From assembly GCA_965277495.1 (NCBI GenBank), contig OZ255824.1, positions 1,302,001 to 1,366,000 on the forward strand: a stretch of 64,000 nucleotides of DNA, in the 5' to 3' direction. Below, piece by piece: positions 8,137 to 16,430 of this stretch. Source of the DNA: CAHJXG01 sp965277495. Lineage in GTDB: Bacteria > Pseudomonadota > Alphaproteobacteria > Acetobacterales > Acetobacteraceae. The notes under the pieces are model-generated. The model saw only the letters and a list, made by a program, of their open reading frames with translations. It did not search any database and was not told the origin of the DNA. A program made the position numbers and the translations under genes. How positions within the stretch are numbered: position 1 is the first letter of the stretch; every line of letters starts with the position of its first letter.

Positions 8137-9716
8137 TACCGCCGTTTCGGCCCCAATCGTACCAAGCCCGCGCGCAGCAGCTTGCGCAGCACGCGCCCGT
8201 TCGCCTCGCACATGATGACCGGCACGCCCCGGCGTTCGAGCCCGCGCATCGCATGGTCCAGCGACTCCAGCCCCGTCGCGTCGATGAACGGCACGTGGCC
8301 CAGGCGGAGCACGACGGCGCGGGCGTCGGCATGGGCGTGGGCCAAGGCGCGATCGAGGCTGTCGACGGCGCCAAAGAAGAACGGCCCCTCGATGCTGAAC
8401 ACCAGCACACCGGCGGGCGCCGCGCCGCCAAGCTCGGCCAGGTCGCGCGCGCCGGACGTGCGCACCTCGACCGAGCTGGCCATGCGGCGCAGGAATTGCA
8501 GCATCGCCAAGATGACCCCGATGTTCACCGCGATCACCAGGTCGGTCAGCACCGTCAGCGCGAAGGTAATAAGCAGGATGACGGTGTCCGCCGTGGGCGC
8601 CGTCCGGGCCATGTGGACGAAGCCGCGGGCGTCGCTCATGTTCCACGCCACGACGAACAGGATCGCCGCCAGCGCCGCGAGCGGGATGCGCCCGGCCAGC
8701 GGCGCCGCCACCAGCAGCACGACGACGAGCGTCAGGGAGTGCACGATGCCGGCCAGCGGACCCGTGGCGCCATTGCGCACGTTGGTCGCGGTGCGGGCGA
8801 TGGCGCCGGTCGCCGCGATGCCGCCGAAGAACGGCGCGACGATGTTGGCGAGGCCCTGGCCGATCAGTTCCTGGTTCGAGTTGTGCCGGGTGCCCGCCAT
8901 GCCGTCGGCGACCACGGCGGACAGCAGCGATTCGATGGCCCCCAGCATGGCGATGGTGAAGGCGGACGGCAGCAGGGCGATCAGCCGGTCCATGCTGACG
9001 TCGGGCAGGACGAAGCGCGGCAGGCCGGCCGGGATGGCGCCGAACGTGCTGCCGATGGTGGCGACGGCGGGAAAGGCGACGACGGCCTGGATGGCTGTTG
9101 CGGCCACCAGCGCGATCACCGGCCCCGGCACCCGGCGCAGCCCCGGCACGCGCGGCCCGAACACGATGAGCAACAGGCTGAACAGCGCCAAGCCGGTGGT
9201 GGCCGGGTCCAATTGCGGGAGGGCCTGGAGCAAGTTCCAGAGCTTGTCGTAAAAATGGATGCCTCCAGTTTTGGGGAGGCCGAAGAAGTCATGCCACTCG
9301 CCGACCCAGATGATCACGCCGATGCCGGCGGTGAAGCCGACGATGACCGGGGCGGGGATGAAGCGGATCACCCCGCCGAAGCGCGCCAAGCCGAGCGCCG
9401 TCAGGATGATGCCGGCCATGATGGTCGCGAGCAGCAGGCCATCCACGCCGAACGCCGCCACGACCCCGGCGAGGATGACGATGAATGCGCCGGTCGGCCC
9501 GGCAATCTGCACCCGGCTGCCGCCGAACACCGAGACGATCAGGCCGGCGATGATGGAGGTATACAGGCCCTGCTCGGGCCGCACGCCGGACGCGATGGCG
9601 AAGGCGAGCGCCAATGGCAGCGCGACCACCCCGACAATGAGGCCGGCGACGATGTCCGGCGCCCATTGCCGACGGCGGAACAGGCCGGCCCGGGATGCCT
9701 CGAGCAGAGCGATCAT
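8091..9716 (-). CDS. SulP family anion transporter with STAS domain
   Basis: The 541-residue protein is an inner-membrane SLC26/SulP transporter. The N-terminal 400 residues hold many hydrophobic helices including the family block around QGLYTSI and the GPTGAF loop. The C-terminal 110 residues form a STAS domain, with the DATGLESL segment seen in anti-sigma-antagonist-like domains. Substrates in the family include sulfate, bicarbonate and other anions; none can be assigned here. It is the last gene in a leftward set after the radical SAM and TVP38 genes (36-base gap to the latter). Its 3' end runs 46 bases into the convergent DUF2064 gene. Confidence 0.92.
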   Translation of the reverse strand: MIALLEASRAGLFRRRQWAPDIVAGLIVGVVALPLALAFAIASGVRPEQGLYTSIIAGLIVSVFGGSRVQIAGPTGAFIVILAGVVAAFGVDGLLLATIMAGIILTALGLARFGGVIRFIPAPVIVGFTAGIGVIIWVGEWHDFFGLPKTGGIHFYDKLWNLLQALPQLDPATTGLALFSLLLIVFGPRVPGLRRVPGPVIALVAATAIQAVVAFPAVATIGSTFGAIPAGLPRFVLPDVSMDRLIALLPSAFTIAMLGAIESLLSAVVADGMAGTRHNSNQELIGQGLANIVAPFFGGIAATGAIARTATNVRNGATGPLAGIVHSLTLVVVLLVAAPLAGRIPLAALAAILFVVAWNMSDARGFVHMARTAPTADTVILLITFALTVLTDLVIAVNIGVILAMLQFLRRMASSVEVRTSGARDLAELGGAAPAGVLVFSIEGPFFFGAVDSLDRALAHAHADARAVVLRLGHVPFIDATGLESLDHAMRGLERRGVPVIMCEANGRVLRKLLRAGLVRLGPKRRYYSTLSLAVAHCGDP

Positions 9717-9752
9717 GACCGGCCAGCCTTCCGTGACGCCTTGGCTGTAGGC

Positions 9753-10397
9753 TTATTGCACTTCCGCGTCGACGCCCTTATGCGCCAGCATGGCCCGGGC
9801 CTTGCGCCCGACCAGCATTGCGGCGGCGAGCGTGGCAACAAGGCCGAGGGCCACGAACGCCCATTTCAGCGCGCCACCGCCCGACGACCTGCCGATGGCC
9901 CCCAGATAGACATACAGCAGGCTGCCCGGCACGATCCCGATGCCGGTCGCGGCCACGTAGGGCCAGAAGCCGACGCCCGTCGCGCCGAGGGCGTAGTTCT
10001 GCAGGTTGAACGGCAATAGCGGGCTGAGCCGCAGCAGGCCCACCACGCGCCAGCCCTCGATGGCCACCGCGCGGTCCAACGCCCGCAGCGCCGGACGGCT
10101 CGCGATCATCCCGGCGATGCGTCCGCGCAGCAGGTGGCGCGACACCAGGAAGGCGAGCGACGCGCCGACGGTGGCGGATACGAGCGCCAGCGGGAAGCCC
10201 CAGAAGCCGAAGATCAGCCCGGCGCCGATCGTGAACGGCGCCGCTGGGACCATAGCGACGAGCGCCAGCGCATACGCTGCGCCATAGATCAGCACCCCCC
10301 ATGCGCCCAGGCCGGCGATCCACGCGCCGAACGCCTGCACCCAAGCCTGCACCGGCAGCATGAACGAGGCCGCGATAAGAAGCGATGTCGAGATCAT
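9753..10397 (-). CDS. TVP38/TMEM64 (DedA-like) membrane protein
   Basis: Using the ATG at 10397 yields 214 residues with five or six hydrophobic helices. The SNARE-associated/TVP38 signature is visible: a G-rich stretch ending FGFWG, the RHLLRGR segment, then the LLRLSPLLPFNLQNYALGAT block. The family is thought to act in lipid or polyprenyl carrier movement across membranes (DedA and VTT proteins), although most bacterial members are uncharacterised. The gene lies 17 bases after the radical SAM gene on the same strand and 36 bases before SulP. The longer open frame beginning at 11252 is an out-of-frame shadow of the radical SAM gene and was trimmed. Confidence 0.87.
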   Translation of the reverse strand: MISTSLLIAASFMLPVQAWVQAFGAWIAGLGAWGVLIYGAAYALALVAMVPAAPFTIGAGLIFGFWGFPLALVSATVGASLAFLVSRHLLRGRIAGMIASRPALRALDRAVAIEGWRVVGLLRLSPLLPFNLQNYALGATGVGFWPYVAATGIGIVPGSLLYVYLGAIGRSSGGGALKWAFVALGLVATLAAAMLVGRKARAMLAHKGVDAEVQ

Positions 10398-10414
10398 CAG
10401 GGCGAGCCGCGTCT

Positions 10415-11359
10415 TCAACGGCTGCAGGCTGCTCCGCCCAGGACGCAGAAGCGCGCGCAATGCGGGTGGTTCAGCGATACCGGGCGGGCTGCCTCGGCGA
10501 GCGTGCCGCCCAGCTCGAACTCGGGCTCGTAGGGCAGCAGGGTGCAGGCGACCACCGCCGGGCGGGCCGCCCCGCGCCGCTTCACGACCATGCGGGAGGA
10601 CGCGCACATGACCGCGGACGGCGATTTGCCGAGGATGCCCCAGCACGCCTCGGTGATTTCCGGCACGTCGACGCCCGCGTCCATCTCGGGGAACAGCATC
10701 AGGCGCACCGGGTCGGCGGCGTCGATGGGGATGGCGTGGGCGGCGAACAGCCGGGCGAAGCCGGCGCGGATGGCGGGTTCGGGCTCGCCGGAGAACAGCC
10801 GTCCGGCGACGTCCAGCGCAAATCCGCGGGCGGCAAGCCAGCGGAGGCCGTCGAGCGTCGGCTCCCAGGTGCGCGGGCCGCGTTCGGCCTCGTGCTGGAG
10901 GGGGCCGTAGTGGTCGACCGAGACGCGCAGCCGCAGCCGGGCGCCGTAGCGCACGCGCAACGCATCGAGCCCGTCCGCCACCTTCATCATGGGGCGCATG
11001 GCGTTGGTCAGCACCAGGGCTTCGAGCCCGCGGGACAATGCGTCGTCCAGCATGGGCAGCAGGTCCGGGCACATGAACGGCTCGCCCCCGGTGAACCCGG
11101 CGGTGCGGACCGGCAACCCGTCCCGGGCGATCTCGTCGAGGTAGGCGCGCACGTCGGCCCCGGTCAGGTAGGCCAGGCGGTCGTTGCGCGGCGAGCTCTC
11201 GATGTAGCAGTTGCGGCAGGTGAGGTTGCACATCGTGCCGGTGTTGAACCACAGGGTATCGAGGGCCTGCAGCGCCACATGGGCGCGGGCCTCGCCCTTG
11301 GCGGTGGTGCGAGGGTCACGGAACTTGGCCGGGTTCAGGGTGGGGGCGTGCAACAGCAT
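10415..11359 (-). CDS. Radical SAM protein
   Basis: The 314-residue protein has the radical SAM cluster motif CNLTCRNC (C-x3-C-x2-C), followed by a GGEPF block for SAM binding. The C-terminal part contains several more Cys residues (a CWGILG block, a Cys before ASSRM, CTLLP, and a C-x3-C near the end), which could bind a second iron-sulfur cluster or form a SPASM-like region. It does not show the CHVEAGP form of the ArsS arsenosugar enzymes, so that name was not used. It starts the leftward radical SAM-TVP38-SulP set, and its start is only 13 bases from the divergent glycosyltransferase start. The substrate is unknown. Confidence 0.86.
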   Translation of the reverse strand: MLLHAPTLNPAKFRDPRTTAKGEARAHVALQALDTLWFNTGTMCNLTCRNCYIESSPRNDRLAYLTGADVRAYLDEIARDGLPVRTAGFTGGEPFMCPDLLPMLDDALSRGLEALVLTNAMRPMMKVADGLDALRVRYGARLRLRVSVDHYGPLQHEAERGPRTWEPTLDGLRWLAARGFALDVAGRLFSGEPEPAIRAGFARLFAAHAIPIDAADPVRLMLFPEMDAGVDVPEITEACWGILGKSPSAVMCASSRMVVKRRGAARPAVVACTLLPYEPEFELGGTLAEAARPVSLNHPHCARFCVLGGAACSR

Positions 11360-11372
11360 GATGGGTATCTAG

Positions 11373-12056
11373 GTGCGGCCCTGGCCGGCGGGAACCGTGA
11401 CGGCGGTTATTCCGACGCTGAACGCCGCATCCGTGTTGCCGGGGACGCTCATGGCGTTGGGCGGGAATGCCGCCGTGGTGGTGTCCGACGGCGGCAGCAC
11501 GGACGGCACGGCGGAGATTGCGCGGGCGGCGGGCGCGGCCGTCGTGACGGGTCCGCGCGGGCGGGGCGCCCAGATTTCGGCGGGGATTGCGGCGGCGCGT
11601 TCGCCTTGGCTGCTGCTGCTGCACGCCGACACGCGCCTCGCGCCGGGCTGGGCGGACGCTGCGGCGCTGCACATGCGGACGGCGCCGGACCGCGCCGGCT
11701 ATTTCCGCTTTGCCCTCGACAGCCCCGACCCGCGTGCCCGCCGATTGGAGCGCCTGGTCGCCTGGCGCTGCCGGGTGCTGGCGATGCCCTATGGCGACCA
11801 GGGATTGCTGATCGCCCGGGATGTCCTGGATGGCGCAGGCGGCGTGCGTCCGTTGCCGCTGATGGAGGATGTCGACCTCATCCGCCGGCTGGGCCGCGGC
11901 CGTTTGACGCCGCTGCCGATCGACGCCCTGACCTCTGCCGGACGATGGGAGCGCGACGGCTGGCATCGCCGCTCGGCCCGCAACCTCGGCTGCTTGGCAT
12001 TATGGCGGGCGGGCGTGTCGCCGTCGTGGATTGCACGGCTTTACGCAAAAGACTGA
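11373..12056 (+). CDS. TIGR04283 family glycosyltransferase (GT2)
   Basis: This is a GT-A fold family 2 glycosyltransferase of 227 residues, beginning with VTAVIPTLNAA, followed by VVSDGGSTDGT (nucleotide-sugar binding Asp residues) and LLLLHADTRL, where the Asp of HAD is the metal ligand. A short GDQGLL block and an LMEDVDL motif near residue 165 supply the catalytic region. Translation may start at the GTG at 11373 or at GTG 11397. The gene is divergent from the radical SAM gene with almost no space between. The family usually pairs with TIGR04282 proteins, one of which is 3.2 kb to the left. Confidence 0.88.
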   Translation: MRPWPAGTVTAVIPTLNAASVLPGTLMALGGNAAVVVSDGGSTDGTAEIARAAGAAVVTGPRGRGAQISAGIAAARSPWLLLLHADTRLAPGWADAAALHMRTAPDRAGYFRFALDSPDPRARRLERLVAWRCRVLAMPYGDQGLLIARDVLDGAGGVRPLPLMEDVDLIRRLGRGRLTPLPIDALTSAGRWERDGWHRRSARNLGCLALWRAGVSPSWIARLYAKD

Positions 12057-12163
12057 CGGCCCAGCGCATGAGCCGCTTTCGCCGGGAACCAGACCGGCGC
12101 GAGCCAGGTTACATCGTTGTGGCTTGGCTCCAATCTCAATAACGGCAAGCGTGGGGAAACAGC

Positions 12164-12637
12164 ATGGATGGATGCAGAATCGGTAGTCAAGGGCATAGTG
12201 CGGGCCGGCTGAAGCCGTTTCGCCGTGTTTTGCTGCTGGTTCCGCTGCTTGCCGCATCTTGCGCCGGCCTGGCCAGGAACGACCAAGGCCCGCTGCAGCC
12301 GCAGACCGTAAGCGGGCCGTGCAACGTGAAGAAGTTCTTCATCCTGAGCCAAACTTCGGTCCATAGCGACATCACCGTCGGCAACGCCGGGCAAGCCTGC
12401 AGCTTCACGCTGTTCAACGCCGACCTGCAGATTGTGCTCAACGCGGCTTTGGTGACGGACCAGCCCGCGCATGGCCGCGCGACGGCGGCGTTGATAACCG
12501 CCGGGCGGCAGGCAGCGGTGTCCTACACCCCGGCGCCTGGCTACACCGGGCCAGACCATTTCAGCATCACGTTCGAACCGAATGACTTGGGGGTGACGTT
12601 TGCCGTCACGATGCAGCCGTCCCCGCCGCCATCGTGA
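12164..12637 (+). CDS. Putative lipoprotein with cadherin/Ig-like fold segment
   Basis: The 157-residue product has a positively charged start, a hydrophobic core and a lipobox-like LLAASCAG near residues 27-34, so it is probably exported and lipidated at the Cys. The mature part contains a segment of the form HGRATAA..YTPAPGYTGPDHFSI, which matches the general pattern of bacterial Ig-like/cadherin-type repeat proteins (tandem beta sandwich domains). No enzymatic motif was seen. A second small exported protein follows within 60 bases, so the pair may be co-expressed. Function unknown. Confidence 0.7.
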   Translation: MDGCRIGSQGHSAGRLKPFRRVLLLVPLLAASCAGLARNDQGPLQPQTVSGPCNVKKFFILSQTSVHSDITVGNAGQACSFTLFNADLQIVLNAALVTDQPAHGRATAALITAGRQAAVSYTPAPGYTGPDHFSITFEPNDLGVTFAVTMQPSPPPS

Positions 12638-12692
12638 CTATCGCTGGCGCAACGATTCGGCATACAAACGGCTTTTGCACAGGAGCCTGCCG

Positions 12693-12899
12693 ATGAAAGC
12701 TGTTCTTATCGCCCTATGCCTGATGGCCGCGGCGCCCGCCTTGGCCGCCAACGCCGATGCGCCGGACAAGAACGTGGACAAGCGCAACGATGCCGGAGGC
12801 GCCACGGGCAACGATCAGGTCGAACGCCTGAACAAGGGGCAGCTCGACGAGGACCAGCGTCCGGCGCCGGCCCGTCAGGACGCCCCGCCCGCTAAGTAG
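12693..12899 (+). CDS. Small exported hydrophilic protein
   Basis: The ATG at 12693 follows an AGGAG at 12681-12685 with a 7-base spacer, which favours it over the longer frame. The 68-residue product has a clear signal peptide ending in an Ala-x-Ala site (residues 1-19), leaving a mature peptide of about 49 residues rich in Asp, Asn, Lys and Pro and likely disordered. No family was recognised. Its last 8 bases overlap the end of the convergent dehydrogenase gene. Confidence 0.62.
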   Translation: MKAVLIALCLMAAAPALAANADAPDKNVDKRNDAGGATGNDQVERLNKGQLDEDQRPAPARQDAPPAK

Positions 12900-13965
12900 C
12901 CACGGCCGGCATAGGGACCGCCAGCCGCTCCGCCCACGGCGCCAGCGCGGGCATGATGGAGGGATACAGCCGCACCCCATTCGCCATCTGCCGCCGCCGC
13001 AGCGCCAGCCCGCGTGCGCCCGGCAGCCGGACCGCGTCCATGCCCGGCGCCGGCGGCGTATTGCGCGCCGCGTCCGCAAGCCACGTCGCCTGACGCAAGA
13101 AGGCGTCGAGCCCGCCGAACGCAGCCGGGTCGATCACCTGCAGGAACACCGCCGCCCCCCAGCCCTCCGACGCATCCGCCCGGCCGAACCCGCCCAGCGC
13201 CGCCGTCAGCGCCTCCACCAGCAAGCCCAGCGCATAGCCCTTATGCCCGTGATCCCAGCCGCCCAGCGGCAAGATGCTGCCCGCGGGATCGGCGAACAGC
13301 ACGGCCGGGTCCGGCGTGGGGTTGCCGTCGGCGTCCAGCAGCCATGGATGGTCGAGGCTCCTGCCCTCGGTCCGCAGCCTCCCCGTCAGGCCGTTGGTCG
13401 TGGTGCTCGTGCTGATGTCCATCAGCACCGGGTCGCCATCCGTCGGGAACCCGGCCGCGATCGGGTTAGGCGTGATGAACGCGCGGGTGCCGCCGAACGG
13501 GGCCACGCTGGCGACCGATGGGTCGGAGCTCTGCAGGATCGCCACCATCCCCCGTTGCGTGACGCGGGCCAAGTATGCCGCGAGGCAGGCGATATGGTGG
13601 CTGCGGCGGATCACGACGGTCGCCGTCCCGTGCACCGCCGCCCGCTCCAGCGCCAGGCCGATCGCCTGCACGACCAGCCATGGGCCCGGCAGCCGCCGCC
13701 CGTCCCACAGCACGCTGCCGCCGCGGTCGCTGACCGTCTCCCACGTGCCCGTCACCGCCATGCTGCCGGTGGCGATCGCATTCAAATAGCCCGGCAGCAG
13801 CGCCAATCCGTGCGTCGTATGGCCCAACAGGTCCGCCTCCGACAGGACCTCCGCCACCACCGCCGCACGGCCGGCATCGAGGCCCACGGCCTCCAGCAAC
13901 CGTTGCGCGAAGCCGAGCAGGTCCGTGTGGCGGTAGCTGGTCTCGGTCATGGGCGGCGTCCTCAT
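12892..13965 (-). CDS. Ldh family oxidoreductase (malate/L-lactate dehydrogenase type)
   Basis: The 357-residue protein belongs to the NAD(P)-dependent Ldh_2 family (malate, sulfolactate and ureidoglycolate dehydrogenases), a fold distinct from classical lactate dehydrogenase. Recognisable parts are the GHTTHGLALLPGYL region, the RRSHHIACLAAYL segment with the catalytic His, ITPNPIAAGFPT, and GHKGYALGLLVEAL. It is the last gene of a leftward cluster with a CoA-transferase, an ABC importer and a flavin hydroxy-acid oxidase, which suggests it oxidises or reduces a 2-hydroxy or 2-keto acid taken up by the importer. Start choice is either 13965 or the ATG at 13950, both with AGGA-like sequences upstream. 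Confidence 0.87.
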   Translation of the reverse strand: MRTPPMTETSYRHTDLLGFAQRLLEAVGLDAGRAAVVAEVLSEADLLGHTTHGLALLPGYLNAIATGSMAVTGTWETVSDRGGSVLWDGRRLPGPWLVVQAIGLALERAAVHGTATVVIRRSHHIACLAAYLARVTQRGMVAILQSSDPSVASVAPFGGTRAFITPNPIAAGFPTDGDPVLMDISTSTTTNGLTGRLRTEGRSLDHPWLLDADGNPTPDPAVLFADPAGSILPLGGWDHGHKGYALGLLVEALTAALGGFGRADASEGWGAAVFLQVIDPAAFGGLDAFLRQATWLADAARNTPPAPGMDAVRLPGARGLALRRRQMANGVRLYPSIMPALAPWAERLAVPMPAVAT

Positions 13966-13990
13966 TCAAATCCTGCCAAGCCTTGCCCGA

Positions 13991-15241
13991 TCATGACCCC
14001 GCCGCCAACCGTTCGATCGTGGCCGCATCGAACCCATGCTCGTGCAGCACCTCCGCGGTATGCTCGCCCAGGCGGGGCGGCGGACGCCGTATGCTGGGCG
14101 GACAGGCCGGCATCTGGATCGGGTTCGCAGGCAGGCGCAGCGTGCCTTCGGTCGGATGCTCCATCGTCTGCCAGAACCCGGTGGCGGCCAGATGCGGGTC
14201 GTCCAGCAGGTCCTCGAGGTCGTTCAGCACGGCATGCGGGATGTCGGTCCCGTCCAGCAACGCCGCCCATTCCGCGCTGGTGCGGAGCGCAACGATCTGG
14301 CCCACCTGCTCCCAGACGCGGCCCACGTTGGCTTGGCGCCCGTGCTGGGTCGCGAACGCCGGGTCGGCCGCGAGGTCCGGGCGGGCGATCAACTCGAAGA
14401 AACGGCGCCAATGCGGATTGGTGTACGGCAGGAAGCAAAGGTGGCCATCCCGGGTGCGGAACGGACGCCGCATGCCCTCGCGGACCGGCTGGTAGCCCAT
14501 GCGTCCGATCGTCGGCTCGAACACCGAGCCGCCGAGGTGCTCGTGCATGTTGAAGGCGACCATGGTTTCCAGCATGGGCACGCCGACCTTCTGGCCCTGG
14601 CCAGTGCGCTCGCGGTGGAACAGCGCGAGTGCGATGGCGTAGGCCGCGTGCACGGCGCTGACCTTGTCGGCGATCAGCGATGGCATGTAGCGGGGCTCGC
14701 CCGCGGCAATTTTTTGCAGCATCGCCAGGCCGGACAGCGCCTGGATGATGTCGTCGTAGGCCGGGCGTCCGCCATAGGGGCCTTCGTCCTGGAAGCCGCG
14801 GACGTGGCAGTACACCAAACGCGGGTTCGCGGACGCCAGCGCCGGGTAGCCGAGGCCGATGCGCGCGGCGGCGCTGGCGCGGATCGAGTGCAGCAGCACG
14901 TCGCTGCCCGCGGCGAGCCGCTGCAGCGCCGCCTGCCCCTCGGCGGTCTTGAGGTCGAGGACGATGCCGCGCTTGTTGCGGTTGTTGGCGAGGAACAGCG
15001 ACCCCATGCCCTCCGACCGCCGCGGTCCGATGGCGCGGGTGACGTCGCCCTCGGGACCCTCGACCTTGATGACGTCGGCGCCCATGTCGCCGAGGTATTG
15101 CCCGGCCATCGGCCCCAGGATGACCGCCGACAGGTCGAGCACAGTGATCCCGTGCAGCGGTCCGGCGTTAGCTGGCCCGCCTGCTGAAGCGGGTTCAGTC
15201 GGCGAACGATGGCCGTGCGGTCCGTGCATCGCTTCCTCCAT
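13991..15241 (-). CDS. Class III (CaiB/BaiF family) CoA-transferase
   Basis: The 416-residue enzyme moves coenzyme A between acids and acyl-CoAs through a covalent aspartyl-CoA. The N-terminal block ITVLDLSAVILGP, the DMGADVIKVE motif and NRNKRGIVLDLK are diagnostic, and the nucleophile region appears as GGRPAYDDIIQA. The first 25 residues look poorly conserved, so the start could be the second Met at 15229 or further in. It sits 25 bases upstream of the Ldh gene in the same leftward cluster. In this setting it would activate a carboxylic acid substrate supplied by the importer; the specific acid is unknown. Confidence 0.9.
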   Translation of the reverse strand: MEEAMHGPHGHRSPTEPASAGGPANAGPLHGITVLDLSAVILGPMAGQYLGDMGADVIKVEGPEGDVTRAIGPRRSEGMGSLFLANNRNKRGIVLDLKTAEGQAALQRLAAGSDVLLHSIRASAAARIGLGYPALASANPRLVYCHVRGFQDEGPYGGRPAYDDIIQALSGLAMLQKIAAGEPRYMPSLIADKVSAVHAAYAIALALFHRERTGQGQKVGVPMLETMVAFNMHEHLGGSVFEPTIGRMGYQPVREGMRRPFRTRDGHLCFLPYTNPHWRRFFELIARPDLAADPAFATQHGRQANVGRVWEQVGQIVALRTSAEWAALLDGTDIPHAVLNDLEDLLDDPHLAATGFWQTMEHPTEGTLRLPANPIQMPACPPSIRRPPPRLGEHTAEVLHEHGFDAATIERLAAGS

Positions 15242-15301
15242 GATCTTGGTCCTTCGCCTGCGCTCCCCGCAAGGCGCCGAGTGGCTACGTCTCCACGAAG
15301 A

Positions 15302-16402
15302 TTACGCCGGGACGTCCGCGGCTGCGGCATAGGCCAGGCAAAGCGCGGGCGGCAGCGTGACCGCCACCGTGTCGCCCACGGCAAAGCGGGGCGCCGTGCC
15401 CAGCTCGACCGCCGCGATGGCAGCGTCCAGCGCCGACAGATCATAGACCGTCTGCACGCCTTGATAATGCACCGCCAGCACGCGGCCCGGCACCTGGTTC
15501 GCGCCCTCGGGCCCGCCGAGCGTGATGTTCTCCGGGCGGATGGCGACCTGCACCGCCGCGCCCACCGCGACGCCGGCCGGCAGCTTGGCGCGCAGGGTCC
15601 GGCCGGACCCGGCCTCGATGGCGCCGAACCCGCCGTCGCGCGCCAGCAGCCGGCCCGATATCAGGTTGGAGGACCCGGTGAACCCGGCGACGAACAGGTC
15701 GGCAGGGCTGTTGTAAACCTCGGCCGCGGTGTCGAGTTGCAGCAGGCGGCCGGCCCGCATGACGCCGATGCGGTCGCCGATCACCACCGCCTCCGACTGG
15801 TCGTGCGTCACATACAGCGCCGTCACGCCCGACCGCTTTATGATCCGGCGCAGGTCGTCGCGCAGGCGCAGCCGCAACTGGGCGTCGAGGTTGCTCAGCG
15901 GCTCGTCGAGCAGCAGCAGGCGCGGCTGGTAAACCATGCTGCGGGCCAGCGCCACGCGCTGCATCTGCCCGCCCGACAGCGCCGTGACCGGGCGGTCGAC
16001 GTAGGCGGCGAGGTCGACGAGTTCCAGCACCTCGGCCACGCGCCGCCCGATCTCCGCGCGCCCGAGGCGGCGGGTCTTCAGCGGATAGGCCACGTTCTGC
16101 CGCACCGTCATGTGCGGCCAGACGGCGTAGGACTGGAACACCATGCCGAAATTGCGGTCGCGCGGCGGCAGCAGCACGCCGGCCCGCGGGTCCGAGATCA
16201 CGTCGCCGCCGCTCCGGATGACGCCGCCGGTCGGACGCTCGAGCCCGGCCACGCAGCGCAACGTCGTGGTCTTGCCGCAACCGGACGGACCCAGCAGCAC
16301 GACGATCTCGCCGGCGGCGATGGTGAAGCTCACGTCGTCCACCGCTGCGTGCCCGGCGCCGAAGCGTTTCTCCAGATGGTCGACGTGGAGTTCGGCGGAC
16401 AT
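15302..16402 (-). CDS. ABC transporter ATP-binding protein, Fbp/Pot type
   Basis: This 366-residue ATPase has Walker A GPSGCGKTT at 38-46, the LSGGQ signature at 142-146, Walker B LLLLDEP ending near 167 and a long C-terminal region (about 240-366) with the TOBE/OB folds of the MalK, PotA and FbpC group. It would energise the fused permease encoded at 17497-19266. The gene follows the binding protein by 28 bases and precedes the CoA-transferase by 60 bases. The three transport genes form a complete importer of the ferric/thiamine/polyamine/phosphonate superfamily type; neighbouring enzymes point to an organic acid rather than iron. Confidence 0.92.
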   Translation of the reverse strand: MSAELHVDHLEKRFGAGHAAVDDVSFTIAAGEIVVLLGPSGCGKTTTLRCVAGLERPTGGVIRSGGDVISDPRAGVLLPPRDRNFGMVFQSYAVWPHMTVRQNVAYPLKTRRLGRAEIGRRVAEVLELVDLAAYVDRPVTALSGGQMQRVALARSMVYQPRLLLLDEPLSNLDAQLRLRLRDDLRRIIKRSGVTALYVTHDQSEAVVIGDRIGVMRAGRLLQLDTAAEVYNSPADLFVAGFTGSSNLISGRLLARDGGFGAIEAGSGRTLRAKLPAGVAVGAAVQVAIRPENITLGGPEGANQVPGRVLAVHYQGVQTVYDLSALDAAIAAVELGTAPRFAVGDTVAVTLPPALCLAYAAAADVPA

Positions 16403-16430
16403 TCAGGCGGGGCTCACGTCCGGACGCCGC

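Noticed and set aside
7512..10019. 835-codon plus-strand frame across DUF2064 and SulP
   Set aside because: Runs out of frame over one real gene and antisense over another; repetitive His/Gln/Arg content.
10415..11359. Naming the radical SAM protein ArsS because of the neighbouring arsenosugar-named families
   Set aside because: The cluster motif and its surroundings differ from ArsS (no CHVEAGP form) and no ArsM-like gene is present.
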